In this document: in pieces, positions 24,042 through 36,194 of the stretch
How the letters are laid out: every line of letters begins with the position of its first letter
Position numbering within the stretch: position 1 is the stretch's first letter
NCBI GenBank assembly: GCA_034359265.1
Contig: CP136897.1
Span: 35,637,501-35,701,500, forward strand
From: Canna indica
Taxonomy: Eukaryota > Streptophyta > Magnoliopsida > Zingiberales > Cannaceae
Reading direction: 5' to 3'
Length of the DNA: 64,000 nucleotides
Translations under genes and position numbers: made by a program
The notes under the pieces: generated by a model
What the model saw: only the letters and a program-made list of their open reading frames with translations
Told to the model about the DNA's origin: nothing
The model's database searches: none

Positions 24042-24409
24042 TTTTTTTTTACTACCTATTTGATTGCACGACGAGATCATTTTTTTTACCAATCTATCTA
24101 ACCAAACATTAAGGACGGACGACGTCGTCGACATAAAATTTGGATGTCGATCGCCCGCGCAGGGCCCGCCGCAACCTCTACGGCCGGCTCGATCGACCAA
24201 CCGATCCGAAAAATTAAAATTTGTAAATAAATAAGAAATATAACATTTCAATTATTATTTTTCGTTTAAAACGGGCGTAACTCCGTGCATTATTGTCCGA
24301 TTTCAGCTTTTCACGTGGCGCTAAAAGGCGCGCGAAGAGACGAAGAAAATGACCCCGAGCTATCCCTCGGACGCTCACCCTTATTAGCCGACGATCAGAA
24401 TTGCATCAT

Positions 24410-24526
24410 GGGTGCGATCATACCAGCACTAACGCACCGGATCCCATCAGAACTCCGAAGTTAAGCGTGCTTGGGCGAGAGTAGTACTAGGATGGGTGAC
24501 CCCCTCGGAAGTCCTCGTGTTGCACC
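24410..24526 (+). rRNA. 5S rRNA: 5S rRNA gene without adjacent T-tract
   Basis: Only G97C; copy of 20930. Confidence 0.94.
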
Positions 24527-24868
24527 TATTTCATTGCACGACGAGATCTTTTTTTTTACCAATCTTTCTAACCAAACGTTAAGGACGGACGACGTTGTCG
24601 ACATAAAATTTGGCGGTCGATCGCCCGCCGCAACCTCTACGGCTGGCTCGATCGACCAACCGACCCGAAAAATTAAAATTTGTAAATAAATAAGAAAAAT
24701 AAGATTTCAATTATTATTTTTCGTTTAAAACGGGCGTAACTCCGTGCATTATTGTTCGATTTCAGCTTTTCACGTGGCGCTAAAAGGCGCGCGAAGAGAC
24801 GAAGAAAATGACCCCGAGCTATCCCTCGGACGCTCACCCTTATTAGCCGACGATCAGAAGTGCATGAT

Positions 24869-24985
24869 GGGTGCGATCATACCACCACTAACGCACCGGA
24901 TCCCATCAGAACTCCGAAGTTAAGCGTGCTTGGGTGAGAGTAGTACTAGGATGGGTGACCCCCTAGGAAGTCCTCGTGTTGCACC
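24869..24985 (+). rRNA. 5S rRNA: 5S rRNA gene
   Basis: Differences: G17C, C67T, G97A; copy of 21389. Confidence 0.95.
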
Positions 24986-25353
24986 TTTTTTTTTACTACC
25001 TATTTGATTGCACGACGAGATCATTTTTTTTACCAATCTTTCTAACCAAACGTTAAGGACGGACGACGTCGTCGACATAAAATTTGGATGTCGATCGCCC
25101 GCGCAGGGCCCGCCGCAACCTCTACGGCCGGCTCGATTGACCAACCGATCCGAAAAATTAAAATTTGTAAATAAATAAGAAATATAACATTTCAATTATT
25201 ATTTTTCGTTTAAAACGGGCGTAACTCCGTGCATTATTGTCCGATTTCAGCTTTTCACGTGGCGCTAAAAGGCGCGCGAAGAGACGAAGAAAATGACCCC
25301 GAGCTATCCCTCGGACGCTCACCCTTATTAACCGACGATCAGAATTGCATCAA

Positions 25354-25470
25354 GGGTGCGATCATACCAGCACTAACGCACCGGATCCCATCAGAACTCC
25401 TAAGTTAAGCGTGCTTGGGCGAGAGTAGTACTAGAATGGGTGACCCCGTGGGAAGTCCTCGTGTTGCACC
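25354..25470 (+). rRNA. 5S rRNA: 5S rRNA gene
   Basis: Differences: G48T, G82A (box C), C95G. The -1 base is A (GCATCAA); the upstream element is TTATTAA. Confidence 0.94.
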
Positions 25471-25672
25471 TTTTTTTTTTACTACCTATTTGATTGCACG
25501 ACGAGATCATTTTTTTTACCAATCTTTCTAACCAAACGTTAAGGACGGACGACGTCGTCGACATAAAATTTGGATGTCGATCGCCCGCGCAGGGCCCGCC
25601 GCAACCTCTACGGCCGGCTCGATCGACCAACCGACCCGAAAAATTAAAATTTGTAAATAAATAAAAAAATAA

Positions 25673-25780
25673 CATACCAGCACTAACTCACCGAATCCCA
25701 TCAGAACTCCGAAGTTAAGCGTGCTTCGGCGAGAGTAGTACTAGGATGGGTGACGCACTGGGAAGTCCTCGTGTTGTACC
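25673..25780 (+). pseudogene. 5S rRNA gene, 5'-truncated (type I)
   Basis: Begins at position 10. Changes: G25T, G31A, G64C, C92G, C94A, C114T; copy of 22194. Confidence 0.9.
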
Positions 25781-26148
25781 TTTTTTTTTTACAACCAATT
25801 TGATTGCACGACGAGATCATTTTTTTTACCAATCTTTCTAACCAAACGTTAAGGACGGACGACGTCGTCGACATAAAATTTGGCTGTCGATCGCCCGCGC
25901 GGGGCCCGCCGCAACCTCTACGGCCGGCTCGATCGACCAACCGACCCGAAAAATTAAAATTTGTAAATAAATAAGAAATATATCATTTCAATTATTATTT
26001 TTCGTTTAAAACGGGCGTAACTCCGTGCATTATTGTCCGATTTCAGCTTTTCACGTGGCCTAAAAGGCGCGCGAAGAGACGAAGAAAATGACCCCGAGCT
26101 ATCCCTCGGACGCTCACCCTTATTAGCCGACGATCAGAATTGCATCAC

Positions 26149-26265
26149 GGTTGCGATCATACCAGCATTAACGCACCGGATCCCATCAGAACTCTGAAGT
26201 TAAGCGTGCTTGGGCGAGAGTAGTACTAGGATGGGTGACCCCTTGGGAAGTCCTCGTGTTGCACC
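26149..26265 (+). rRNA. 5S rRNA: 5S rRNA gene
   Basis: Differences: G3T, C20T, C47T, C95T. Confidence 0.94.
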
Positions 26266-26467
26266 TTTTTTTTTACTACCTATTTGATTGCACGACGAGA
26301 TCATTTTTTTTACCAATCTTTCTAACCAAACGTTAAGGACGGACGACGTCGTCGACATAAAATTTGGCTGTGGATCGCCCGCGCGGGGCCCGCCGCAACC
26401 TCTACGGCCTGCTCGATCGACCAACCGACCCGAAAAATTAAAATTTGTAAATAAATAATCGAAATAA

Positions 26468-26575
26468 CATACCAGCACTAACGCACCGGATCTCATCAGA
26501 ACTCTGAATTTAAGCGTGCTTGGGCAAGAGTAGTACTAGGATGGGTGACCCCCTGGGAAGTCCTCGTGTTGCACC
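26468..26575 (+). pseudogene. 5S rRNA gene, 5'-truncated (type I)
   Basis: Begins at position 10 after TCGAAATAACAT. Changes: C35T, C47T, G51T (box A), G68A (IE). First of the second type I lineage, marked by G51T. Confidence 0.9.
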
Positions 26576-26943
26576 TTTTTTTTTTACTACCAATTTGATT
26601 GCACGACGAGATCATTTTTTTTACCAATCTTTCTAACCAAACGTTAAGGACGGACAACGTCGTCGACATAAAATTTGGCTGTCGATCGCCCGCGCGGGGC
26701 CCACCGCAAACTCTACGGCCGCCTCGATCGACCAACCGACCCGAAAAATTAAATTTGTAAATAAATAAGAAATATAACATTTCAATTATTATTTTTCGTT
26801 TAAAACGGGCGTAACTCCGTGCATTATTGTCCGATTTTAGCTTTTCACGTGGCGCTAAAAGGCGCGCGAAGAGACGAAGAAAATGACCCCGAGCTATCCC
26901 TCGGACGCTCACCCTTATTAGCCGACGATCAGAATTGCATCAT

Positions 26944-27060
26944 GGGTGCGATCATACCAGCACTAACGCACCGGATCCCATCAGAACTCCTAAGTTAAGC
27001 GTGCTTGGGCGAGAGTAGTACTAGGATGGGTGACCCCGTGGGAAGTCCTCGTGTTGCACC
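26944..27060 (+). rRNA. 5S rRNA: 5S rRNA gene
   Basis: Differences: G48T, C95G. Confidence 0.95.
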
Positions 27061-27428
27061 TTTTTTTTTAATACCTATTTGATTGCACGACGAGATCATT
27101 TTTTTTACCAATCTTTCTAACCAAACGTTAAGGACGGACGACGTCATCGACATAAAATTTGGCTGTCGATCGCCCGCGCAGGGCCCGCCGCAACCTCTAC
27201 GGCCGGCTCGATCGACCAACCGATCCGAAAAATTAAAATTTGTAAATAAATAAGAAATATAACATTTCAATTATTATTTTTCGTTTAAAACGGGCGTAAC
27301 TCCGTGCATTATTGTCCGATTTCAGCTTTTCACGTGGCGCTAAAAGGCGCGCGAAGAGACGAAGAAAATGACCCCGAGCTATCCCTCGGACGCTCACCCT
27401 TATTGGCCGACGATCAGAATTGCATGAC

Positions 27429-27545
27429 GGGTGCGATCATACCAGCACTAATGCACCGGATCCCATCAGAACTCCGAAGTTAAGCGTGCTTGGGCGAGGG
27501 TAGTACTAGGATCGGTGACCCCTTGGGAAGTCCTCGTGTTGCACC
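27429..27545 (+). rRNA. 5S rRNA: 5S rRNA gene, variant
   Basis: Differences: C24T, A71G (IE), G85C and C95T (box C). Upstream element TTATTGG. Founder-type of a lineage of five (27429, 30475, 32241, 38992, 40351). Confidence 0.93.
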
Positions 27546-27913
27546 TTTTTTTTTACTACCTATTTGATTGCATGACGAGATCATTTTTTTTACCAATCTT
27601 TCTAACCAAACGTTAAGGACGGACGACGTCGTCGACATAAAATTTGGCTGTCGATCGCCCGCGCGGGGCCCGCCGCAACCTCTACGGCCGGCTCGATCGA
27701 CCAACCGATCCGAAAAATTAAAATTTATAAATAAATAAGAAATATAACATTTCAATTATTATTTTTCGTTTTAAACGGGCGTAACTCCGTGCATTATTGT
27801 CCGATTTCACCTTTTCACGTGGCGCTAAAAGGTGCGCGAAGAGACGAAGAAAATGACCCCGAGCTATCCCTCGGACGCTCACCCTTATTAGCCGACGATC
27901 AGAAGTGCATGAC

Positions 27914-28030
27914 GGGTGCGATCATACCAGCACTAACGCACCCGATCCCATCAGAACTCCGAAGTTAAGCATGCTTGGGCGAGAGTAGTACTAGGATGGG
28001 TGACCCCTTGGGAAGTCCTCGTGTTGCACC
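27914..28030 (+). rRNA. 5S rRNA: 5S rRNA gene
   Basis: Differences: G30C, G58A (box A), C95T. Confidence 0.95.
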
Positions 28031-28232
28031 TTTTTTTTTACTACCTATTTGATTGCACGACGAGATCATTTTTTTTACCAATCTTTCTAACCAAACGTTA
28101 AGGACGGACGACGTCGTCGACATAAAATTTGGCTGTGGATCGCCCGCGCGGGGCCCGCCGCAACCTCTACGGCCGGCTCGATCGACCAACCGACCCGAAA
28201 AATTAAATTTTATAAATAAATAAGAGAAATAA

Positions 28233-28340
28233 CATACCAGCACTAACGCACCGGATCTCATCAGAACTCTGAATTTAAGCGTGCTTGGGCGGGAGTAGTA
28301 CTAGGATGGGTCACCCCCTGGGAAGTCCTCGTGTTGCACC
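28233..28340 (+). pseudogene. 5S rRNA gene, 5'-truncated (type I)
   Basis: Begins at position 10. Changes: C35T, C47T, G51T, A69G (IE), G89C (box C). All three control elements are altered. Confidence 0.9.
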
Positions 28341-28707
28341 TTTTTTTTTACTACCAATTTGATTGCACGACGAGATCATTTTTTTTACCAATATTTCTAA
28401 CCAAACGTTAAGGACGGACGACGTCGTCGACATAAAATTTGGCTGTCGATCGCCCGCGCGGGGCCCACCGCAAACTCTACGGCCGGCTCGATCGACCAAC
28501 CGACCCGAAAAATTAAATTTGTAAATAAATAAGAAATATAACATTTCAATTATTATTTTTCGTTTAAAACGGGCGTAACTCCGTGAATTATTGTCCGATT
28601 TCAGCTTTTCACGTGGCGCTAAAAGGCGCGCCAAGAGACGAAGAAAATGACCCCGAGCTATCCCTCGGACGCTCACCCTTATTAGCCGACGATCAGAATT
28701 GCATCAC

Positions 28708-28824
28708 GAGTGCGATCATACCAGCACTAACGCACCGGATCCCATCAGAACTCCGAAGTTAAGCGTGCTTGCGCGAGAGTAGTACTATGATGGGTGACCC
28801 CTTGGGAAGTCCTCGTGTTGCACC
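28708..28824 (+). rRNA. 5S rRNA: 5S rRNA gene, interrupted terminator
   Basis: Differences: G2A, G65C, G81T (box C), C95T. The T-tract is split by C (four T, C, four T). G2A mispairs with C117. Confidence 0.93.
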
Positions 28825-29026
28825 TTTTCTTTTACTACCTATTTGATTGCACGACGAGATCATTTTTTTTAGCAATCTTTCTAACCAAACGTTAAGGACG
28901 GACGACGTCATCGACATAAAATTTGGTTGTGGATCGCCCGCGCGGGGCCCGCCGCAACCTCTACGGCCGGCTCGATCGACCAACCGACCCGAAAAATTAA
29001 ATTTTATAAATAAATAAGAGAAATAA

Positions 29027-29134
29027 CATACCAGCACTAACGCACCGGATCTCATCAGAACTCTGAATTTAAGCGTGCTTGGGCGGGAGTAGTACTAGGA
29101 TGGGTCACCCCCTGGGAAGTCCTCGTGTTGCACC
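29027..29134 (+). pseudogene. 5S rRNA gene, 5'-truncated (type I)
   Basis: Begins at position 10. Changes: C35T, C47T, G51T, A69G, G89C; tandem copy of 28233 in a 794-bp dimer. Confidence 0.9.
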
Positions 29135-29502
29135 TTTTTTTTTACTACCAATTTGATTGCACGACGAGATCATTTTTTTTACCAATATTTCTAACCAAAA
29201 GTTAAGGACGGACGACGTCGTCGACATAAAATTTGGCTGTCGATCGCCCGCGCGGGGCCCGCCGCAACCTCTACGGCCGGCTCGATCGACCAACCGACCC
29301 GAAAAATTAAAATTTGTAAATAAATAAGAAATATAACATTTCAATTATTATTTTTCGTTTAAAACGGGCGTAACTCCGTGCATTACTGTCCGATTTCAGC
29401 TTTTCACGTGGCGCTAAAAGGCGCGCGAAGAGACGAAGAAAATGACCCCGTGCTATCCCTCGGACGCTCACCCTTATTAACCGACGATCAGAATTGCATC
29501 AA

Positions 29503-29619
29503 GGGTGCGATCATACCAGCACTAACGCACCGGATCCCATCAGAACTCCTAAGTTAAGCGTGCTTGGGCGAGAGTAGTACTAGGATGGGTGACCCTGTGG
29601 GAAGTCCTCGTGTTGCACC
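29503..29619 (+). rRNA. 5S rRNA: 5S rRNA gene
   Basis: Differences: G48T, C94T, C95G. The -1 base is A and the upstream element TTATTAA, as at 25354 and 38020. Confidence 0.94.
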
Positions 29620-29988
29620 TTTTTTTTTTACTACCTATTTGATTGCACGACGAGATCATTTTTTTTACCAATCTTTCTAACCAAACGTTAAGGACGGACG
29701 ACGTCGTCAACATAAAATTTGGCTGTCGATCGCCCGCGCAGGGCCCGCCGCAACCTCTACGGCCGGCTCGATCGACCAACCGATCCGAAAAATTAAAATT
29801 TGTAAATAAATAAGAAATATAACATTTCAATTATTATTTTTCGTTTAAAACGGGCGTAACTCCGTGCATTATTGTCCGATTTCAGCTTTTCACGTGGCGC
29901 TAAAAGGCGCTCGAAGAGACGAAGAAAATGACCCCGAGCTATCCCTCGGACGCTCACCCTTATTAGCCGACGATCAGAATTGCATCAT

Positions 29989-30105
29989 GGGTGCGATCAT
30001 ACCAGCACTAACGCACCGGATCCCATCAGAACTCCTAAGTTAAGCGTGCTTGGGCGAGAGTAGTACTAGGATGGGTGACCCCGTGGGAAGTCCTCGTGTT
30101 GCACC
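29989..30105 (+). rRNA. 5S rRNA: 5S rRNA gene
   Basis: Differences: G48T, C95G. Confidence 0.95.
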
Positions 30106-30474
30106 TTTTTTTTTTACTACCTATTTGATTGCACGACGAGATCATTTTTTTTACCAATCTTTCTAACCAAACGTTAAGGACGGACGACGTCGTCGACATA
30201 AAATTTGGCTGTCGATTGCCCGCGCAGGGCCCGCCACAACCTCTACGGCCGGCTCGATCGACCAACCGATCCGAAAAATTAAAATTTGTAAATAAATAAG
30301 AAATATAATATTTCAATTATTATTTTTCGTTTAAAACGGGCGTAACTCCGTGCATTATTGTCCGATTTTAGCTTTTCACGTGGCGCTAAAAGGCGCGCGA
30401 AGAGACGAAGAAAATGACCCCGAGCTATCCCTCGGACGCTCACCCTTATTGGCCGACGATCAGAATTACATGAC

Positions 30475-30591
30475 GGGTGCGATCATACCAGCACTAATGC
30501 ACCGGATCCCATCAGAACTCCGAAGTTAAGCGTGCTTGGGCGAGGGTAGTACTAGGATCGGTGACCCCTTGGGAAGTCCTCGTGTTGCACC
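30475..30591 (+). rRNA. 5S rRNA: 5S rRNA gene, variant
   Basis: Differences: C24T, A71G, G85C, C95T; TTATTGG upstream. Confidence 0.93.
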
Positions 30592-30959
30592 TTTTTTTTT
30601 ACTACCTATTTGATTGCATGACGAGATCATTTTTTTTACCAATCTTTCTAACCAAACGTTAAGGACGGACGACGTCGTCGACATAAAATTTGGCTGTCGA
30701 TCGCCCGCGCGGGGCCCGCCGCAACCTCTACGGCCGGCTCGATCGACCAACCGATCCGAAAAATTAAAATTTATAAATAAATAAGAAATATAATATTTCA
30801 ATTATTATTTTTCGTTTTAAACGGGCGTAACTCCGTGCATTATTGTCCGATTTAACCTTTTCACGTGGCGCTAAAAGGTGCGCGAAGAGACGAAAAAAAT
30901 GACCCCGAGCTATCCCTCGGACGCTCACCCTTATTAGCTGACGATCAGAAGTGCATGAC

Positions 30960-31076
30960 GGGTGCGATCATACCAGCACTAACGCACCGGATCCCATCAG
31001 AACTCCGAAGTTAAGCGTGCTTGGGCGAGAGTAGTACTAGGATGGGTGACCCCTTGGGAAGTCCTCGTGTTGCACC
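30960..31076 (+). rRNA. 5S rRNA: 5S rRNA gene
   Basis: Single difference C95T, in the C run of box C, where several bases are tolerated across the array. A good candidate for a functional gene. Confidence 0.96.
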
Positions 31077-31278
31077 TTTTTTTTTACTACCTATTTGATT
31101 GCACGACGAGATCATTTTTTTTACCAATCTTTCTAACCAAACGTTAAGGACGGACGACGTCGTCGACATAAAATTTGGCTGTGGATCGCCCGCGCGGGGC
31201 CCGCCGCAACCTCTACGGCCTGCTCGATCGACCAACCGACCCGAAAAATTAAAATTTGTAAATAAATAAGAGAAATAA

Positions 31279-31386
31279 CATACCAGCACTAACGCACCGG
31301 ATCTCATCAGAACTCTGAATTTAAGCGTGCTTGGGCAAGAGTAGTACTAGGATGGGTGACCCCCTGGGAAGTCCTCGTGTTGCACC
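31279..31386 (+). pseudogene. 5S rRNA gene, 5'-truncated (type I)
   Basis: Begins at position 10. Changes: C35T, C47T, G51T, G68A; copy of 26468. Confidence 0.9.
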
Positions 31387-31754
31387 TTTTTTTTTTACTA
31401 CCAATTTGATTGCACGACGAGATCATTTTTTTTACCAATCTTTCTAACCAAACGTTAAGGACGGACAACGTCGTCGACATAAAATTTGGCTGTCGATCGC
31501 CCGCGCGGGGCCCACCGCAAACTCTACGGCCGGCTCGATCGACCAACCGACCCGAAAAATTAAATTTGTAAATAAATAAGAAATATAACATTTCAATTAT
31601 TATTTTTCGTTTAAAACGGGCGTAACTCCGTGCATTATTGTCCGATTTTAGCTTTTCACGTGGCGCTAAAAGGCGCGCGAAGAGACGAAGAAAATGACCC
31701 CGAGCTATCCCTCGGACGCTCACCCTTATTAGCCGACGATCAGAATTGCATCAT

Positions 31755-31871
31755 GGGTGCGATCATACCAGCACTAACGCACCGGATCCCATCAGAACTC
31801 CTAAGTTAAGCGTGCTTGGGCGAGAGTAGTACTAGGATGGGTGACCCCGTGGGAAGTCCTCGTGTTGCACC
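31755..31871 (+). rRNA. 5S rRNA: 5S rRNA gene
   Basis: Differences: G48T, C95G. Confidence 0.95.
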
Positions 31872-32240
31872 TTTTTTTTTTACTACCTATTTGATTGCAC
31901 GACGAGATCATTTTTTTTACCAATCTTTCTAACCAAACGTTAAGGACGGACGACGTCATCGACATAAAATTTGGCTGTCGATCGCCCGCGCAGGGCCCGC
32001 CGCAACCTCTACGGCCGGCTCGATCGACCAACCGATCCGAAAAATTAAAATTTGTAAATAAATAAGAAATATAACATTTCAATTATTATTTTTCGTTTAA
32101 AACGGGCGTAACTCCGTGCATTATTGTCCGATTTCAGCTTTTCACGTGGCGCTAAAAGGCGCGCGAAGAGACGAAGAAAATGACCCCGAGCTATCCCTCG
32201 GACGCTCACCCTTATTGGCCGACGATCAGAATTGCATGAC

Positions 32241-32357
32241 GGGTGCGATCATACCAGCACTAATGCACCGGATCCCATCAGAACTCCGAAGTTAAGCGTG
32301 CTTGGGCGAGGGTAGTACTAGGATCGGTGACCCCTTGGGAAGTCCTCGTGTTGCACC
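32241..32357 (+). rRNA. 5S rRNA: 5S rRNA gene, variant
   Basis: Differences: C24T, A71G, G85C, C95T; copy of 27429. Confidence 0.93.
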
Positions 32358-32725
32358 TTTTTTTTTACTACCTATTTGATTGCATGACGAGATCATTTTT
32401 TTTACCAATCTTTCTAACCAAACGTTAAGGACGGACGACGTCGTCGACATAAAATTTGGCTGTCGATCGCCCGCGCGGGGCCCGCCGCAACCTCTACGGC
32501 CGGCTCGATCGACCAACTGATCCGAAAAATTAAAATTTATAAATAAATAAGAAATATAACATTTCAATTATTATTTTTCGTTTTAAACGGGCGTAACTCC
32601 GTGCATTATTGTCCGATTTCACCTTTTCACGTGGCGCTAAAAGGTGCGCGAAGAGACGAAGAAAATGACCCCGAGCTATCCCTCGGACGCTCACCCTTAT
32701 TAGCCGACGATCAGAAGTGCATGAC

Positions 32726-32842
32726 GGGTGCGATCATACCAGCACTAACGCACCGGATCCCATCAGAACTCCGAAGTTAAGCATGCTTGGGCGAGAGTAG
32801 TACTAGGATGGGTGACCCCTTGGGAAGTCCTCGTGTTGCACC
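32726..32842 (+). rRNA. 5S rRNA: 5S rRNA gene
   Basis: Differences: G58A (box A), C95T. Confidence 0.95.
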
Positions 32843-33044
32843 TTTTTTTTTACTACCTATTTGATTGCACGACGAGATCATTTTTTTTACCAATCTTTCT
32901 AACCAAACGTTAAGGACGGACGACGTCGTCGACATAAAATTTGGCTGTGGATCGCCCGCGCGGGGCCCGCCGCAACCTCTACGGCCGGCTCGATCGACCA
33001 ACCGACCCGAAAAATTAAATTTTATAAATAAATAAGAGAAATAA

Positions 33045-33152
33045 CATACCAGCACTAACGCACCGGATCTCATCAGAACTCTGAATTTAAGCGTGCTTGG
33101 GCGGGAGTAGTACTAGGATGGGTCACCCCCTGGGAAGTCCTCGTGTTGCACC
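33045..33152 (+). pseudogene. 5S rRNA gene, 5'-truncated (type I)
   Basis: Begins at position 10. Changes: C35T, C47T, G51T, A69G, G89C. Confidence 0.9.
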
Positions 33153-33519
33153 TTTTTTTTTACTACCAATTTGATTGCACGACGAGATCATTTTTTTTAC
33201 CAATATTTCTAACCAAACGTTAAGGACGGACGACGTCGTCGACATAAAATTTGGCTGTCGATCGCCCGCGCGGGGCCCACCGCAAACTCTACGGCCGGCT
33301 CGATCGACCAACCGACCCGAAAAATTAAATTTGTAAATAAATAAGAAATATAACATTTCAATTATTATTTTTCGTTTAAAACGGGCGTAACTCCGTGAAT
33401 TATTGTCCGATTTCAGCTTTTCACGTGGCGCTAAAAGGCGCGCCAAGAGACGAAGAAAATGACCCCGAGCTATCCCTCGGACGCTCACCCTTATTAGCCG
33501 ACGATCAGAATTGCATCAC

Positions 33520-33636
33520 GAGTGCGATCATACCAGCACTAACGCACCGGATCCCATCAGAACTCCGAAGTTAAGCGTGCTTGCGCGAGAGTAGTACTAT
33601 GATGGGTGACCCCTTGGGAAGTCCTCGTGTTGCACC
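33520..33636 (+). rRNA. 5S rRNA: 5S rRNA gene, interrupted terminator
   Basis: Differences: G2A, G65C, G81T, C95T. T-tract split by C. Confidence 0.93.
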
Positions 33637-33838
33637 TTTTCTTTTACTACCTATTTGATTGCACGACGAGATCATTTTTTTTAGCAATCTTTCTAACCAA
33701 ACGTTAAGGACGGACGACGTCATCGACATAAAATTTGGCTGTGGATCGCCCGCGCGGGGCCCGCCGCAACCTCTACGGCCGGCTCGATCGACCAACCGAC
33801 CCGAAAAATTAAATTTTATAAATAAATAAGAGAAATAA

Positions 33839-33946
33839 CATACCAGCACTAACGCACCGGATCTCATCAGAACTCTGAATTTAAGCGTGCTTGGGCGGGA
33901 GTAGTACTAGGATGGGTCACCCCCTGGGAAGTCCTCGTGTTGCACC
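33839..33946 (+). pseudogene. 5S rRNA gene, 5'-truncated (type I)
   Basis: Begins at position 10. Changes as at 33045; second member of a 794-bp dimer pair. Confidence 0.9.
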
Positions 33947-34313
33947 TTTTTTTTTACTACCAATTTGATTGCACGACGAGATCATTTTTTTTACCAATAT
34001 TTCTAACCAAAAGTTAAGGACGGACGACGTCGTCGACATAAAATTTGGCTGTCGATCGCCCGCGCGGGGCCCACCGCAAACTCTACGGCCGGCTCGATCG
34101 ACCAACCGACCCGAAAAATTAAATTTGTAAATAAATAAGAAATATAACATTTCAATTATTATTTTTCGTTTAAAACGGGCGTAACTCCGTGAATTATTGT
34201 CCGATTTAAGCTTTTCACGTGGCGCTAAAAGGCGCGCCAAGAGACGAAGAAAATGACCCCTAGCTATCCCTCGGACGCTCACCCTTATTAGCCGACGATC
34301 AGAATTGCATCAC

Positions 34314-34430
34314 GAGTGCGATCATACCAGCACTAACGCACCGGATCCCATCAGAACTCCGAAGTTAAGCGTGCTTGCGCGAGAGTAGTACTATGATGGG
34401 TGACCCCTTGGGAAGTCCTCGTGTTGCACC
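34314..34430 (+). rRNA. 5S rRNA: 5S rRNA gene, interrupted terminator
   Basis: Differences: G2A, G65C, G81T, C95T. T-tract split by C at the same place as 33520. Confidence 0.93.
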
Positions 34431-34798
34431 TTTTCTTTTACTACCTATTTGATTGCACGACGAGATCATTTTTTTTAGCAATCTTTCTAACCAAACGTTA
34501 AGGACGGACGACGTCATCGACATAAAATTTGGCTGTCGATCACCCGCGCGGGGCCCGCCGCAACCTCTACGGCCGGCTCGATCGACCAATCGGCCCGAAA
34601 AATTAAAATTTGTAAATAAATAAGAAAAATAACATTTCATTTATTATTTTTCGTTTAAAACGGGCGTAACTTCGTGCATCATTGTCCGATTTCATCTTTT
34701 CACGTGGCGCTAAAAGGCGCGCGAAGAGACGAAGAAAATCACCCCGAGCTATCCCTCGGACGCTCAACCTTATTAGCCGACGATCAGAAGTGCACGAC

Positions 34799-34915
34799 GA
34801 GTGCGATCATACCAGCACTAACGCACCGGATCCCATCAGAACTCTGAAGTTAAGCGTGCTTGGGCGAGAGTAGTACTATGATGGGTGACCCCCTGGGAAG
34901 TCCTTGTGTTGCACC
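34799..34915 (+). rRNA. 5S rRNA: 5S rRNA gene, variant
   Basis: Differences: G2A, C47T, G81T, C107T. The terminator is intact. Confidence 0.94.
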
Positions 34916-35283
34916 TTTTTTTTTACTACCTATTTGATTGCACGACGAGATCATTTTTTTTACCAATCTTTCTAACCAAACGTTAAGGACGGACGACGTC
35001 GTCAACATAAAATTTGGCTGTCGATCGCCCGCGCAGGGCCCGCCGCAACCTCTACGGCCGGCTCGATCGACCAACCGATCCGAAAAATTAAAATTTGTAA
35101 ATAAATAAGAAATATAACATTTCAATTATTATTTTTCGTTTAAAACGGACGTAACTCCGTGCATTATTGTCCGATTTCAGCTTTTCACGTGGCGCTAAAA
35201 GGCGCGCGAAGAGACGAAGAAAATGACCCAAAGCTATCCCTCGGACGCTCACCCTTATTAGCCGACGATCAGAAGTGCATGAC

Positions 35284-35400
35284 GGGTGCGATCATACCAG
35301 CACTAACGCACCGGATCCCATCAGAACTCCGAAGTTAAGCGTGCTTGTGCGAGAGTAGTACTAGGATGGGTGACCCCTTGGGAAGTCCTCGTGTTGCACC
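35284..35400 (+). rRNA. 5S rRNA: 5S rRNA gene
   Basis: Differences: G65T, C95T. Confidence 0.95.
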
Positions 35401-35602
35401 TTTTTTTTTACTACCTATTTGATTGCACGACGAGATCATTTTTTTTACCAATCTTTCTAACCAAACGTTAAGGACGGACGACGTCGTCGACATAAAATTT
35501 GGCTGTGGATCGCCCGCGCGGGGCCCGCCGCAACCTCTACGGCCGGCTCGATCGACCAACCGACCCGAAAAATTAAAATTTATAAATAAATAAGAGAAAT
35601 AA

Positions 35603-35710
35603 CATACCAGCACTAACGCACCGGATCTCATCAGAACTCTGAATTTAAGCGTGCTTGGGCGAGAGTAGTACTAGGATGGGTCACCCCCTGGGAAGTCCTC
35701 GTGTTGCACC
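35603..35710 (+). pseudogene. 5S rRNA gene, 5'-truncated (type I)
   Basis: Begins at position 10. Changes: C35T, C47T, G51T, G89C; the IE is normal here. Confidence 0.9.
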
Positions 35711-36077
35711 TTTTTTTTTACTACCAATTTGATTGCACGACGAGATCATTTTTTTTACCAATCTTTCTAACCAAACGTTAAGGACGGACGACGTCGTCGA
35801 CATAAAATTTGGCTGTCGATCGCCCGCGCGGGTCCCACCGCAAACTCTACGGCCGGCTCGATCGACCAACCGACCCGAAAAATTAAATTTGTAAATAAAT
35901 AAGAAATATAACATTTCAATTATTATTTTTCGTTTAAAACGGGCGTAACTCCGTGCATTATTGTCCGATTTCAGCTTTTCACGTGGCGCTAAAAGGCGCG
36001 CCAAGAGACGAAGAAAATGACCCCGAGCTATCCCTCGGACGCTCACCCTTATTAGCCGACGATCAGAATTGCATCAC

Positions 36078-36194
36078 GAGTGCAATCATACCAGCACTAA
36101 CGCACCGGATCCCATCAGAACTCCGAAGTTAAGCGTGCTTGCGCGAGAGTAGTACTATGATGGGTGACCCCTTGGGAAGTCCTCGTGTTGCACC
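36078..36194 (+). rRNA. 5S rRNA: 5S rRNA gene, interrupted terminator
   Basis: Differences: G2A, G7A, G65C, G81T, C95T. The T-tract is split by G (four T, G, four T). Confidence 0.93.

Larger units (their letters stand above)
19969..26089. repeat. Segment 19969-22610 repeated at 23449-26089 (offset 3480)
   Basis: Genes at 19969, 20445, 20930, 21389, 21874 and 22194 match those at 23449, 23925, 24410, 24869, 25354 and 25673. Shared private marks include a spacer with ATATATCATTTC (22501, 25979) and a GC loss in GTGGCCTAAAAGG (22577, 26056). The copies are separated by about 0.8 kb of related units. Confidence 0.87.
26468..33960. repeat. Seven-gene segment repeated at offset 4811-4812
   Basis: Genes at 26468, 26944, 27429, 27914, 28233, 28708 and 29027 correspond to 31279, 31755, 32241, 32726, 33045, 33520 and 33839. 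They share rare marks such as the interrupted terminator CTTTTCTTTTAC and the G51T truncated genes. The units between them (29503-30960) belong to another duplicated segment. Confidence 0.87.
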
